The notes: generated by a model from the sequence alone, not told the origin. DNA of 64,000 nt from Corynebacterium sp. (GCA_030531005.1 JAUMTW010000005.1:159105-223104); one strand, 5' to 3'; shown: positions 35,750 through 43,186, numbered from the stretch's first letter. Translations and numbers: made by a program.

Positions 35750-36235
35750 GTGGCCAAAAAGAAAAAGGCGCCGAGTAATATCATCGCTGCCAATCGCAAA
35801 GCGCGACATAATTACAATATTTTAGATACGTACGAAACTGGCATTGTCTTAGTTGGTACCGAAGTCAAATCCCTACGCGAGGGTAAAGCATCGCTGGTCG
35901 ATGCTTTCGCAACCATAGACGAGGGGGAAGTGTGGCTTCGCAATTTAAGTATTCCGCTGTACTCGCACGGCACTTGGACGAACCACTCGCCGCTGCGTCA
36001 CCGCAAGTTACTGCTGCATCGCCGGGAGATTGATTCGCTGTTAGGTAAAGTCCGTGATGGCAATAAGACACTAGTGCCCTTGTCGCTGTACTTTAAAGAC
36101 GGCCGCGTGAAGGTCGAATTAGCACTTGCTCAAGGAAAGCAAGATTATGATAAACGCCAAGATATTAAGCGCCGTACCGCAGAGCGCGAAACAGTGAGCG
36201 AGTTAGGCCGCCGCGTGAAAGGCATGCGTGGCTAG
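35750..36235 (+). CDS. smpB: SsrA-binding protein SmpB
   Basis: 161 residues with GTG start after aaaggaaa. The OB-fold motifs are intact: YETGIVLVGTEVKSLREGKA, DAFATIDEGEVWLRNL and the basic C-terminal tail KQDYDKRQDIKRRTAERETV. It delivers tmRNA to stalled ribosomes; its partner ssrA follows 140 bases downstream on the same strand. Confidence 0.97.
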   Translation: MAKKKKAPSNIIAANRKARHNYNILDTYETGIVLVGTEVKSLREGKASLVDAFATIDEGEVWLRNLSIPLYSHGTWTNHSPLRHRKLLLHRREIDSLLGKVRDGNKTLVPLSLYFKDGRVKVELALAQGKQDYDKRQDIKRRTAERETVSELGRRVKGMRG

Positions 36236-36266
36236 GGAAACCACAGCGCTAGGACTAGTCATTGTA

Positions 36267-36304
36267 ATTGGGCTTTGTAATTAGGCTTTGTAATTAGGCT
36301 TTGC
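36267..36304 (+). repeat. Three tandem copies of a 13-base unit upstream of ssrA
   Basis: The unit gtaattaggcttt, with one variant copy (gtaattgggcttt), is repeated three times directly before the ssrA -35 box. Confidence 0.6.
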
Positions 36305-36333
36305 TTGACTCTCGCGTGAAGCCGGAGTATCTT
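36305..36333 (+). promoter_or_regulatory. ssrA promoter
   Basis: TTGACT (36305-36310), a 17-base spacer and TATCTT (36328-36333). The mature RNA begins about 43 bases after the -10 box, consistent with 5' processing. Confidence 0.7.
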
Positions 36334-36375
36334 TGGGCTTCTTAGAACAGCTGCACATTCCGGTTCTAAGTCTAT

Positions 36376-36754
36376 GGGGTCGATTTGGTTTCGACTACGT
36401 TGATCAAGCTAGGGGAAGCGTGCCGGTGAAGGCTAGAGACCACCGTTAAGCGTCGTAGCACATTGATAAGCGCCGAGAACACTCAGCGCGACTACGCACT
36501 CGCTGCCTAATTCGTAGCGACTAGCGTGTCTGTCAGCCCAGATACGTTCCCGATCTGGTGACTGGCATCGACTAGGGGACTTGCTGATTTTGGGCGTTAG
36601 CAGCCAAAATTGGGACTTCTAACTGCTAACTGGGCTCATCATCTGGAAGCGTTCGCCCTATCCAGAGAGCCGAGTAGAGATCTGCGCGCGAACTGCGCAC
36701 GGAGAAGCCCTGGCAAGGTGGCGTAGGACCCGGGTTCAAGTCCCGGCGGCTCCA
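36376..36754 (+). ncRNA. ssrA: tmRNA (ssrA), tag AENTQRDYALAA
   Basis: The 5' end (GGGGTCG) pairs with the 3' acceptor (CGGCTCC then A) and the T arm is GGGTTCAAGTCCC. The tag frame runs from the resume codon GCC at 36472 through GAG AAC ACT CAG to TAA at 36508-36510, giving AENTQRDYALAA, the corynebacterial pattern ending in ALAA. With SmpB it rescues stalled ribosomes and marks the product for proteolysis. Its 3' end is a common integrase target and accessory DNA begins directly downstream. Confidence 0.96.
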
Positions 36755-36767
36755 CTCTAGGCATTTC

Positions 36768-36794
36768 CCCCGGTTCTTGTGACCGGGGTTTTTG
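36768..36794 (+). terminator. Terminator of ssrA
   Basis: CCCCGGT (36768-36774) pairs with ACCGGGG (36782-36788), followed by tttttt. Confidence 0.9.
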
Positions 36795-36953
36795 TCTGTC
36801 TGTGCAGGTGAAGGGCGGTCTATACCGAGATGGAGTAGTAACGCAACGGCACGGTTAATCACCCTTGGTCGCCATGTGGTTGCCACGCTTGCCACATGCC
36901 CACGTAGTCTAGAGTCGAGACGTTGCCGCGACTACAGATATGAGAGGCCTGAC

Positions 36954-37064
36954 ATGGGTCGACCGGAGAAGCTGCCGACCGGGGTGGAGAATCTGGCTAG
37001 TGGGGCGTACCGCGCGCGCTACCGGGGCCTGACGGGGAAGAGCTACCGCACCCCTCACCGGTGA
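36954..37064 (+). pseudogene. N-terminal fragment of a tyrosine integrase
   Basis: The 36 residues MGRPEKLPTGVENLASGAYR … GLTGKSYRTPHR resemble the arm-binding N-terminus of actinophage tyrosine integrases (LPxGVxxLxSGxYRARYRGxDGK). The catalytic domain is absent; the reading frame runs directly into the ADP-ribosyltransferase-like remnant. Its location 200 bases after ssrA fits integration at the tmRNA 3' end. Confidence 0.65.
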
Positions 37065-37395
37065 CAACAGGACTCAGGTCCACTGGATACGGCTACTCCC
37101 ACACATCCCGGAACTGCCCAAACCAGATCGTCCCCTCACGGTCTACCGGGGCACCTGTGGCGACGAGCACGACTTGGAATGATAGGGCAGGTCCTGGTCC
37201 ACTAACCGTAACGTGGCCCGAATGTATTGCGACTATCACCGGTACTTCTATGGCGGTGACTGGCACAGCGCACCGACGATGTTTAGTACTGTCGTGGAGC
37301 CTGATGCGGTTCTCGCTGATGTGTGGCCCTTCGGCAACGCCGATAGCGAGATTATCGTCAATCCCCGGTTACTAGGGACACGTGACCGTCTCTGA
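37051..37395 (+). pseudogene. Broken ADP-ribosyltransferase-like phage protein
   Basis: One frame encodes GDNRTQVHWIRLLPHIPEL, then LTVYRGTCGDEHDLE, two stops (37180-37185), then in the same frame GRSWSTNRNVARMYCDYH … DSEIIVNPRLLGTRDRL. The order YRG, SWST and a final E-hydrophobic-V-x-P is reminiscent of the R-S-E arrangement in ADP-ribosyltransferase-fold proteins common in actinophages. The start is lost at the junction with the integrase fragment. The fold assignment is inference. Confidence 0.5.
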
Positions 37396-37413
37396 CTCTG
37401 CGGAGGTGCCCAC

Positions 37414-38031
37414 ATGAGCGAACTCGTTGCAAAGCTCTACGGCCAGTGCTCTGCCGGACTCCTAATTACGGCGAACCAACTGGTACGCGCCTGGTGTGCA
37501 GCGACTGATCCCGAACAGGAGCTACCGCCGTCGTGGTGGGTTGCTCGCTTCAGGGAGGCACTACCGGAGAGGACAACCTGGTACCCAACGCGCCTGTACC
37601 GTGCGGCGACCGCTACTGAGATTGACGAGGGCTTTCTAGGCATTCAGTGGACCACGGAGCGCGCCGATGCTGAAGCCGAAGCACGGAAGTGGTTGAGAGT
37701 ACTTGTGGAGACCGTGGTGAGCCCCGGTGCAATCCTGGCTGTCATCGGCACTGAGTGCGGCGGGACGGCGTTGGTCGACTCCTGGCAGGTCAAGACGATC
37801 TACCTGTCCGAGGACGTACGGGAGAATCGTCCGTCTGTCCACGGTGCCGCCCACTCCGACGAAGAGCCTTCTCAGGACGACCGTAGCGGGGATTGGGCGC
37901 ACCGGCGTCGCTCGAAACTGCCCCCGAAGCGGAAGCAGGCCGGGTGGGAGTTCACAGCTGGTATGTCAGACGGGGCGCAGACGAAACGGGGGGACGATAA
38001 CCACGATCAACACACGCCAGCAGGGGCATAA
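37414..38031 (+). CDS. Hypothetical phage-type protein, possibly ADP-ribosyltransferase-like
   Basis: A 205-residue protein starting with ATG after cggaggtgccc. The middle has TRLYRAATATEIDEGFLGIQ, WTTERADAEAEARKWL and VVSPGAILAVIG, the same order of motifs (YR, W-T-T, late beta strand) as the broken neighbour upstream. An acidic ExE-like residue pair is not obvious, so enzymatic activity is unsupported. The last 55 residues are polar and low complexity and may be out of the original frame. The two neighbours appear to be divergent members of one family. Confidence 0.5.
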   Translation: MSELVAKLYGQCSAGLLITANQLVRAWCAATDPEQELPPSWWVARFREALPERTTWYPTRLYRAATATEIDEGFLGIQWTTERADAEAEARKWLRVLVETVVSPGAILAVIGTECGGTALVDSWQVKTIYLSEDVRENRPSVHGAAHSDEEPSQDDRSGDWAHRRRSKLPPKRKQAGWEFTAGMSDGAQTKRGDDNHDQHTPAGA

Positions 38032-38163
38032 GACGCTCGGATCCCTGGGTAAGAGCTGTTGCACCCCAAACTCGTCAGAGCGTAGGCCTCACTCTCAGTT
38101 CAGAGCAGCGATGAATGCCCGCTGAGAGGAGCTACAAGATGACCAACCAGCCGAAGTGCAAGA

Positions 38164-38470
38164 TTGAACAAAAAGGGAAGCCTACTCAAAGCTAAGGAAA
38201 TCAAAAGCGGAGCGAAGAGGTTCAACGCCGCAGGGTTCGGAGGAGAACTTCTAGGAACCGGAATTGTCGTCTTCATCGTGTTCCTTATTATTGGACATTA
38301 TTGGACTAGTCTTCGGAAAAATCGCCGGAGTATCCGTCGCGATCACCATTGCAGTACTGCTAGTACTGATGGTTGCGCTACATCGTTGGCTTGAGTCCGA
38401 CTATCAAGAATCCCTGACTGTGAATGTTTTCTACCTAGAACATTCGCATAGCAACTACAGGGCTTGGTAA
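38164..38470 (+). pseudogene. Two-TM membrane protein broken by a 10-bp tandem duplication
   Basis: The first frame (TTG 38164, LNKKGSLLKAKEIKSGAKRF … GIVVFIVFLIIG) and the second (LVFGKIAGVSVAITIAVLLV … HSNYRAW, stop 38470) join exactly if one copy of the duplicated attattggac at 38287-38306 is removed, giving about 98 residues with two adjacent membrane helices. The function is unknown; position among secreted-peptide cassettes suggests an immunity or phage membrane protein. Confidence 0.6.
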
Positions 38471-39009
38471 TTGGAAAATCTAGTCAGCGAAGCGTTGGCG
38501 CATGACGATTACCGTATTGATGCTGAGTCGATCATTGATGCGGGTATCGCCGGGTTCAACGCGGCTGTGGATGAAGACGGGCGTATATAACGAGCGTGCT
38601 CGAAGAGGCCGCCGCGAAGCTGTAGCAGAAGATGCAGGAGAACAAGAACGTGCACAACACCACCGCCGAAGACGTGACACGCAACTACCTAGAAGGGTTC
38701 AGATAGTCAGCACGTAACTTGATGCAGGCTGTGGTGCCGGTGTATCAGGCGGTACGGCGGCGAGGAAGATGCGTCATCGGTTCGCGTCAACGATGGCCCT
38801 CAATGCGACCTCGCGCTCTGGTATCATCCGGTGGCACAGCTCATCGAGGAGTTCATCAGTGGTCAAGTTTCGCGCTGTAGGCTGTTCGCCCATGTCGTGT
38901 GTTCCCATGCGAACGTAGGAAGCTCGTCTCCGCCCTAGGACGCGCTTCCTACCCCGCGCTGCTCTACAAGGCTAGAAGGCACATTCGCAGGGGGGTGTTG
39001 AGGGGCGTG
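38471..39009. other. Decayed plus-strand coding remnants
   Basis: Short broken frames include ENLVSEALAHDDYRIDAESI (38471-38588) and QENKNVHNTTAEDVTRNYLE (to 38706). These look like pieces of one helical phage or mobile-element protein. Nothing intact follows to 39009. Confidence 0.4.
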
Positions 39010-39231
39010 CTAGTAATCTACTCGCTTACGATTCTTGGCCTTTTTGGTCCGGCCAATTCCAGATATGCGAATGAAGAGGATCGCTAATACTGCCACGGCT
39101 GCAATAGCTGCGAATTGCACCCACTGCGACGCATCTGCCGTGACCACATAAATAGTCAATATCACGACAACGGCGAGTGCAAGAGTGCTCAGCTTCATTC
39201 CACCTGAGTATTCTTCGAACTTGTTTCTCAT
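39010..39231 (-). CDS. Small two-TM membrane protein, immunity-like
   Basis: A 73-residue protein with two adjacent hydrophobic helices (LSTLALAVVVILTIYVVTA and WVQFAAIAAVAVLAILFIRI) and a basic tail (RTKKAKNRKRVDY). The ATG follows aaggagagca. It begins 13 bases after the stop of the toxin-like remnant upstream, the same arrangement as at 45928-46716. No family is recognised; an immunity role is inferred from context. Confidence 0.6.
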   Translation of the reverse strand: MRNKFEEYSGGMKLSTLALAVVVILTIYVVTADASQWVQFAAIAAVAVLAILFIRISGIGRTKKAKNRKRVDY

Positions 39232-39244
39232 TGCTCTCCTTTTC

Positions 39245-39510
39245 TTAGAGGAGGTACTCAGCTAACACGCCTCCGCCGAAAGAGATTGCGTCGCCTTGTC
39301 CGATCTGCCTTAGAGCGTCCTTTGTCGCATTTTCTTAAGAGTTTACTCGGGATTCAATGGCCTCTCGGGCGCTCGCGCTGTTGGCAAAGTAAACTCCGAG
39401 GCAGCCACCCACGACATGTTTGATCTCGTCTCCTGCGCGCCGTGCTTGAATCACGGGCATAATCGGTGCTTGCTGACGGATGTTAACTGAATTGATTGCG
39501 CTGGTTGATA
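39245..39510 (-). pseudogene. Broken secreted toxin-like gene
   Basis: Two frames carry the pieces. VNIRQQAPIMPVIQARRAGD and IKHVVGGCLGVYFANSASAR come first, then, after a frameshift around 39340, NATKDALRQIGQGDAISFGG plus GVLAEYLL with the stop at 39245. The pattern CLGV … RQIGQGxAI … GG … EYL parallels CLGV … RRIGLGAAI … GG … HYI in the pseudogene at 24076-24663. Traces of an N-terminal part (NNINIVNVNNTINQ) continue upstream in other frames. Confidence 0.55.
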
Positions 39511-39598
39511 GTGTTGTTCACATTGACAATGTTTATGTTGTTATCACCATTGTGTAGCGCTGAGATCCCTTTTGGATAGCTGCTTGTCCAGGTGCACC

Positions 39599-39633
39599 AT
39601 TGATCAGCTACCGATTAGAGGCGGCTGATCAAT
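39599..39633. repeat. Perfect 10-bp inverted repeat before the first CRISPR-type repeat
   Basis: ATTGATCAGC (39599-39608) and GCTGATCAAT (39624-39633), spaced by 15 bases, 24 bases upstream of the repeat at 39657. It may be a terminator or part of a leader. Confidence 0.5.
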
Positions 39634-39656
39634 ATCTTTAGCCATTATAGCGGTCG

Positions 39657-39685
39657 TTCTTCTCCGCGCACACGGAGGTATTTAT
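39657..39685 (+). CRISPR. Isolated CRISPR repeat R1
   Basis: A 29-base match to the array repeat (stem CTCCGCG … CGGAG, then GGTATTT) with four differences, two at the 3' end. No second repeat follows at spacer distance; phage-type DNA starts immediately. Confidence 0.7.
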
Positions 39686-39686
39686 T

Positions 39687-39780
39687 GCTGCTCAACATCC
39701 TAGAGTTACTCATAAAAATAGGGGAGCTGGCAGTCATTATCTACGCATTAAAAAACAATGCAGATAAGGGCAAAGACTAA
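39687..39780 (+). pseudogene. Fragment of a small phage protein abutting R1
   Basis: A short frame LLNILELLIKIGELAVIIYA … NADKGKD runs out of the repeat and stops just before 39781. It is amphipathic to hydrophobic. Its natural start is not visible. Confidence 0.35.
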
Positions 39781-39795
39781 CCATCTCCCCATCAG

Positions 39796-39826
39796 CTAGT
39801 CGCCTCGGCTCAGCCGGGGCGACTAG
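39796..39826 (+). terminator. Hairpin
   Basis: CTAGTCGCC (39796-39804) pairs with GGCGACTAG (39818-39826), with an inner CGGCT/GCCG stem. There is no T tract. Confidence 0.5.
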
Positions 39827-39857
39827 CCCAAGCGTACCACAAAAGAAAGGGCAAATC

Positions 39858-39994
39858 ATGAAAAAGCAGACCGGGCAATAATTATTCTTTTTGCCGTAAT
39901 CCTAGTAGTGTCAGTACTGCTACAAAGCTACTCATTCACACTGGTACTGGCAGCAATCAGTGCCGGGTACATACTAGGACAGGCGAAACGATGA
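39858..39994 (+). pseudogene. Small phage membrane protein, frameshifted, first cassette copy
   Basis: ATG AAA AAG at 39858 leads to an early stop, but restoring one base in the A run gives MKKADRAIIILFAVILVVSV … AISAGYILGQAKR, a 45-residue protein with one or two membrane helices. It overlaps the ATG of the helix-turn-helix gene by four bases, as in the second cassette. Confidence 0.5.
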
Positions 39995-40234
39995 ACATCA
40001 CCATTTCGGAAACTGAAACCGGAAAAATATTGTGGCGGGCTACAGACTGTGCAGAACACTGTGGCATAAGCGCTACCACATGGCGCACCTACGTGTCAGC
40101 AGGGTCAGCACCAAAACCAGCCATACACCTAGACTCACGCACTTCCCCTATGGTACGCAGACGAGGTCAAAACCTGGCAAACACAACGCCCAGGCGTACC
40201 AGGATGGATGGAATACATGCGAGACAGGAAGTAA
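39991..40234 (+). pseudogene. Helix-turn-helix phage protein, frameshifted copy
   Basis: Nearly identical to the intact gene at 40441, but one additional t (cacttcccc instead of cactcccc, near 40142) shifts the frame. After it the C-terminus continues in the next frame as PLWYADEVKTWQTQRPGVPG … YMRDRK. The intact region ILWRATDCAEHCGISATTWR is an AlpA/excisionase-like DNA-binding helix pair. Confidence 0.65.
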
Positions 40235-40642
40235 ACCCCCACCTTTCTCTCTAGCCCAACAAGAGAGAAAGGGGAATTTCCTCCAATTCTACCACCAAAA
40301 AAGAGGAGCAGACATGAACAACTACTATAGTCCCATCATAATATTTGCCATATTCATAGCTGCAGGCGTACCGGCAGTTTTCCTACTCGTACCAGCAGCA
40401 GCCATGCTATCTACTTTCATCAGAAACAGGAAAATCCACCATGGAAATAGCAATAATTAACCCAGCTACCGGAAAAATATTGTGGCGGGCTACAGACTGT
40501 GCAGAACACTGTGGCATAAGCGCTACCACATGGCGCACCTACGTGTCAGCAGGGTCAGCACCAAAACCAGCCGCACACCTAGACTCACGCACTCCCCTAT
40601 GGGACGCAGACGCGGTCAAAATCTGGCAAAAACAACGCCCAG
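40018..40642 (+). repeat. Direct duplication of about 175 bases (copies 450 bases apart)
   Basis: Copy 1 is 40018-40192 and copy 2 is 40468-40642. The first 115 bases are identical; scattered substitutions and one indel follow. Each copy carries the body of the helix-turn-helix gene preceded by a small membrane-protein gene, so a two-gene cassette was duplicated or acquired twice. Confidence 0.85.
40314..40460 (+). CDS. Small phage membrane protein, second cassette copy
   Basis: A 48-residue protein (MNNYYSPIIIFAIFIAAGVP … RNRKIHHGNSNN) with one long hydrophobic segment and a basic tail, preceded by agaggagca. It overlaps the start of the next gene by 20 bases in another frame, implying translational coupling. 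The function is unknown. Confidence 0.5.
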   Translation: MNNYYSPIIIFAIFIAAGVPAVFLLVPAAAMLSTFIRNRKIHHGNSNN

Positions 40643-40680
40643 GCAAACCCGGACGGCCATCTCGTAACCTCACGCAATAG
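40441..40680 (+). CDS. AlpA/excisionase-like helix-turn-helix protein
   Basis: A 79-residue protein with ILWRATDCAEHCGISATTWR and the motif WDADAVKIWQKQRPGKPG, typical of small actinophage excisionase-like or AlpA-like DNA-binding proteins that recognise phage control sites. The ATG lies within the preceding small membrane-protein gene. The frameshifted copy at 39991 shows the family exists twice in this remnant. Confidence 0.7.
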   Translation: MEIAIINPATGKILWRATDCAEHCGISATTWRTYVSAGSAPKPAAHLDSRTPLWDADAVKIWQKQRPGKPGRPSRNLTQ

Positions 40681-40965
40681 CCGGTTGCTTTGCACGAAAC
40701 TGCGGGGAGATGTGCGCTAACAGTACTTCTCAAACAGCGCGCCACGTTAGAAGGAGAGGGCGCGCATTAATGCATGTGTAATCCACTTATGAAACCACCT
40801 AATACGGTGTAGGAATCACATTGTCAAAATTCGTGAAATACGGGTACAGTCCTTCCAAAAAAGAAACTGCTGGACCTCGTATGTGTTGGACGCTGCACCC
40901 ACCACGTTTGCTACTCCCCACGGGTAGATCCAACACTCTCAACGTGTACAAATGAGAAAAGTACA
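40681..40965. other. Intergenic phage-derived stretch
   Basis: I see no gene. It ends at repeat R2. Confidence 0.4.
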
Positions 40966-40994
40966 CTCTGCTCCGCGCGCTCGGAGGTATTGTA
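40966..40994 (+). CRISPR. Isolated CRISPR repeat R2
   Basis: ctct, then the CTCCGCG stem and cggaggtat are conserved. The last bases read tgta before tttcc resumes, as if four bases were inserted in the 3' handle. No neighbouring repeat is at spacer distance. Confidence 0.65.
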
Positions 40995-41015
40995 TTTCCT
41001 AAAAAAAACTAAACA

Positions 41016-41035
41016 CCCCGCTACGGCGGGGCTTT
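41016..41035 (+). terminator. Hairpin with short T tail
   Basis: CCCCGC (41016-41021) pairs with GCGGGG (41026-41031) around TACG. It is followed by ttt and a run of nine C (41036-41044). Confidence 0.6.
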
Positions 41036-41067
41036 CCCCCCCCCATTTTATCGAAAGGTTTTTTATA

Positions 41068-41118
41068 ATGACCCCACAAGAATTCCGCCTCCGCCTTAAT
41101 CCAGAAAACCGCAGCTAG
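41068..41118 (+). pseudogene. Short phage gene fragment
   Basis: MTPQEFRLRLNPENRS followed by a stop; an aaagg site precedes it. It resembles the start of a phage protein cut off early. Confidence 0.3.
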
Positions 41119-41248
41119 ACGGGTGAAGTGTCCCTAATGTTACTTCCTACTGCACCGCATAATTTGCAATATATGGCGCCTTGCCATATTTCAATAGCCA
41201 AAGTGGCGAAGTAAAAGGCGATCCCCACTAGTCCAGAAAGGCAATACT

Positions 41249-41311
41249 ATGGACACCCAAAACATCACCACCGGCTGCCACGGCATTGATGCCGTCGTCT
41301 CCGCAAAGTAG
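41249..41311 (+). pseudogene. Short phage gene fragment before R3
   Basis: MDTQNITTGCHGIDAVVSAK with a gaaagg site upstream; it stops 6 bases before repeat R3. Confidence 0.3.
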
Positions 41312-41316
41312 ATTTA

Positions 41317-41345
41317 CTCTTTTCCACGCATGCGGAGGTATTTCC
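41317..41345 (+). CRISPR. Isolated CRISPR repeat R3
   Basis: 26 of 29 positions agree with the array repeat; the full 3' handle GGAGGTATTTCC is kept. Three substitutions are C/G to T/A. Confidence 0.8.
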
Positions 41346-41748
41346 GAGCGTTAAGAAGCTGAGCAGTGCGAAGGCACCTGGGATGATGGTGTGTCGGGTA
41401 GGAATCAGGGGCAACGCTGGTAGCGGTGTGTGAGCGCCAAGGCCTTAGGTGGATCCGTTAGACTGCGTGGCATTCTGAAAAAGATTAAATCCAACGTTCC
41501 TAAAGGTTTCGGTGTTTCCCTGAAAAAGTGAATCCGAGCGTTTCTCACATTTGCTTCATTCGTAGCGTTGTAGTTGTAAGAAGTTCAGCCTGTGGTGTTG
41601 GGGGGGGGATGGACGAGTGGGATGCCAGGTATTACGTGTTTTCCCGGTATGTCCTAGGTGGGTGCTTGAATTGCTGGGAGCGTGAATTCTTATGGTGTTA
41701 GGTAGGTCATGGGTTCAGTGGAATCAGTGTAGCGGAGAGGTTTGGTAA
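41346..41748. other. Decayed phage sequence
   Basis: Fragments only, for example KIKSNVPKGFGVSLKK ending near 41531. A run of nine G lies at 41600-41608. Confidence 0.4.
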
Positions 41749-42162
41749 AGGCGTGATGCGTTTGATTCTGCGATGCGGAAGGTTCCTGCGGTTGATGAGC
41801 CAGTACAGGTTGTTCGTCGGTTACGGGGTGAGGAGCTTGCAGGCAGCGTTATTACTGACGGTTTCGAGCTAACGGATATAAAGACTTGGCGCGGACAGGA
41901 GTATAAGAACTGGGGGTATTTATCGACTTCCACGATCGCGCAAGAACACTTTGGTGAGGTTGAACTACGGTTAACCGTGCGACCTGGTACGCGCGGGATT
42001 TATGTAGGAGAAGACCGCAATGGGGTCAATGGGCTTTCGGCAATTCGTGGTGAGAATGAATACCTGCTAAATCGGCAAACACGGTATAGAATAGTAGATG
42101 TACAAGAAGAAAATGAGACGATTGTTGCATATGCGGAGGTGATTGGTCAAGATGTCAAGTAA
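41749..42162 (+). CDS. ADP-ribosyltransferase domain protein of a phage head module (5' truncated)
   Basis: The coding frame opens after a stop at 41746-41748; the first ATG is 41773. The domain shows all three landmarks of the R-S-E ADP-ribosyltransferases: VQVVRRLRG (arginine strand), WGYLSTSTIA (STS motif) and GENEYLLNRQTRYRIVD (ExE catalytic glutamates). In actinophages this domain is often fused behind a Mu gpF-like or portal protein; the upstream part is missing here, so this is probably the free C-terminal domain. If translated from 41773 (129 residues) it keeps the catalytic motifs. The next gene overlaps its end by 11 bases. Confidence 0.75.
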   Translation, partial: RRDAFDSAMRKVPAVDEPVQVVRRLRGEELAGSVITDGFELTDIKTWRGQEYKNWGYLSTSTIAQEHFGEVELRLTVRPGTRGIYVGEDRNGVNGLSAIRGENEYLLNRQTRYRIVDVQEENETIVAYAEVIGQDVK

Positions 42163-42532
42163 GTATCCCCCACGGTATAAGCCCTCTGGGCTAGAGATGA
42201 TCCCAACACCTCGCTACGCGGTGCGTTGTCTGGAAGGCGCTAAGCCTGGTTTTGTTTGGCTGTATGAGGTTCCAGATGGCTTTGTCATTATGAAGAGTGA
42301 TGGCGAAAAGATTTTGACTGCCACGTCAAAGAATTTAAGAGACCTTGATGCTGACTTCTACAGTAATCAGTTGCAGGATTTTCTCTTGGATCGTGCAACG
42401 GAAGGATTATCTGTTCCAGATGCGTTAGCTCGAGTGCGTGAGCATTATGGTGATCCAGCGTATGAGCTTGCTTGTTCTGATATTAATGACGTGGAGCCAG
42501 AGGTACGCGCTTTGGTTACGTCGTTAGTGTAG
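42152..42532 (+). CDS. Hypothetical phage head-module protein
   Basis: 126 residues from ATG 42152. It has the look of a small soluble phage protein between minor capsid and scaffold genes: VRCLEGAKPGFVWLYEVPDG, then FLLDRATEGLSVPDALARVR. I know no function. A terminator follows at 42581-42605. Confidence 0.6.
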   Translation: MSSKYPPRYKPSGLEMIPTPRYAVRCLEGAKPGFVWLYEVPDGFVIMKSDGEKILTATSKNLRDLDADFYSNQLQDFLLDRATEGLSVPDALARVREHYGDPAYELACSDINDVEPEVRALVTSLV

Positions 42533-42580
42533 CCGTGAAGTAGTCACTGGTGGCAGGTGCGAGTCCTGCCCACAGTACGA

Positions 42581-42605
42581 ACCCCGCTTTTGTGGCGGGG
42601 TTTTT
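42581..42605 (+). terminator. Intrinsic terminator within the phage head module
   Basis: ACCCCGC (42581-42587) pairs with GCGGGGT (42595-42601), followed by ttttt. Confidence 0.85.
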
Positions 42606-42639
42606 CTATGCCCAAAAACACGAACCCAGGAGGTTTATC

Positions 42640-43137
42640 ATGGCAGAGGAAATGACCGCCACCGAAGCACAAGAGCCACAGGTGGCTGCAGCTGCCCAGG
42701 AGGCAGCACAAGGTCGTAGCCCCGAAGATTACGAAAAAGAAATCGCGGAGCTACGCCGGGAAAGCGCGAAGTACCGCACACAACGCAATGAGCTGCAGGC
42801 GGATGCTGAAGCATATCGCAAGCAGCAGGAAGCGGAGAAAACCGAGTTGCAGCGCGCCCAAGAATCGATCAATCAATACCAGTCACAGTTTGAAGCTATA
42901 CAGGCTGAGAATCTTCGACTGCGCCTCGCATCCAAATACGGTATCGCCGAAGAAAATATTGATTTGCTCGGTAGTGGTGATGCTGAGTCTTTGGAGGATC
43001 GTGCGCAGCGGATTGCAGAAATGCAAAAGAAGGCGGTGACCCCACCACCATCACAAACACCGGTAGAAAAGCTTGGTGCTGTGCACCGGGATGATTCGAA
43101 TCCGCCGGATGCTTTCCCATCGAACTGGCCAGTCTAA
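42640..43137 (+). CDS. Phage capsid scaffolding protein
   Basis: 165 residues from ATG 42640, chosen for the ideal aggaggtttatc ribosome site. A long charged coiled coil (YEKEIAELRRESAKYRTQRN … QAENLRLRLAS) is followed by a C-terminal Pro-rich tail, the layout of actinophage scaffold proteins. It directly precedes the decoration and major capsid genes, as expected. It assists capsid assembly and is then lost. Confidence 0.85.
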   Translation: MAEEMTATEAQEPQVAAAAQEAAQGRSPEDYEKEIAELRRESAKYRTQRNELQADAEAYRKQQEAEKTELQRAQESINQYQSQFEAIQAENLRLRLASKYGIAEENIDLLGSGDAESLEDRAQRIAEMQKKAVTPPPSQTPVEKLGAVHRDDSNPPDAFPSNWPV

Positions 43138-43186
43138 AACAGACTGGCTTTTTTCATACCCAAATTTTTTTTAAGGAGTTTTGATT

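Noticed and set aside
42550-42575. T-arm-like hairpin GGCAGG … CCTGCC with loop TGCGAGT, suggesting a phage tRNA
   Set aside because: No matching acceptor, D or anticodon stems upstream; it overlaps the end of a coding gene.
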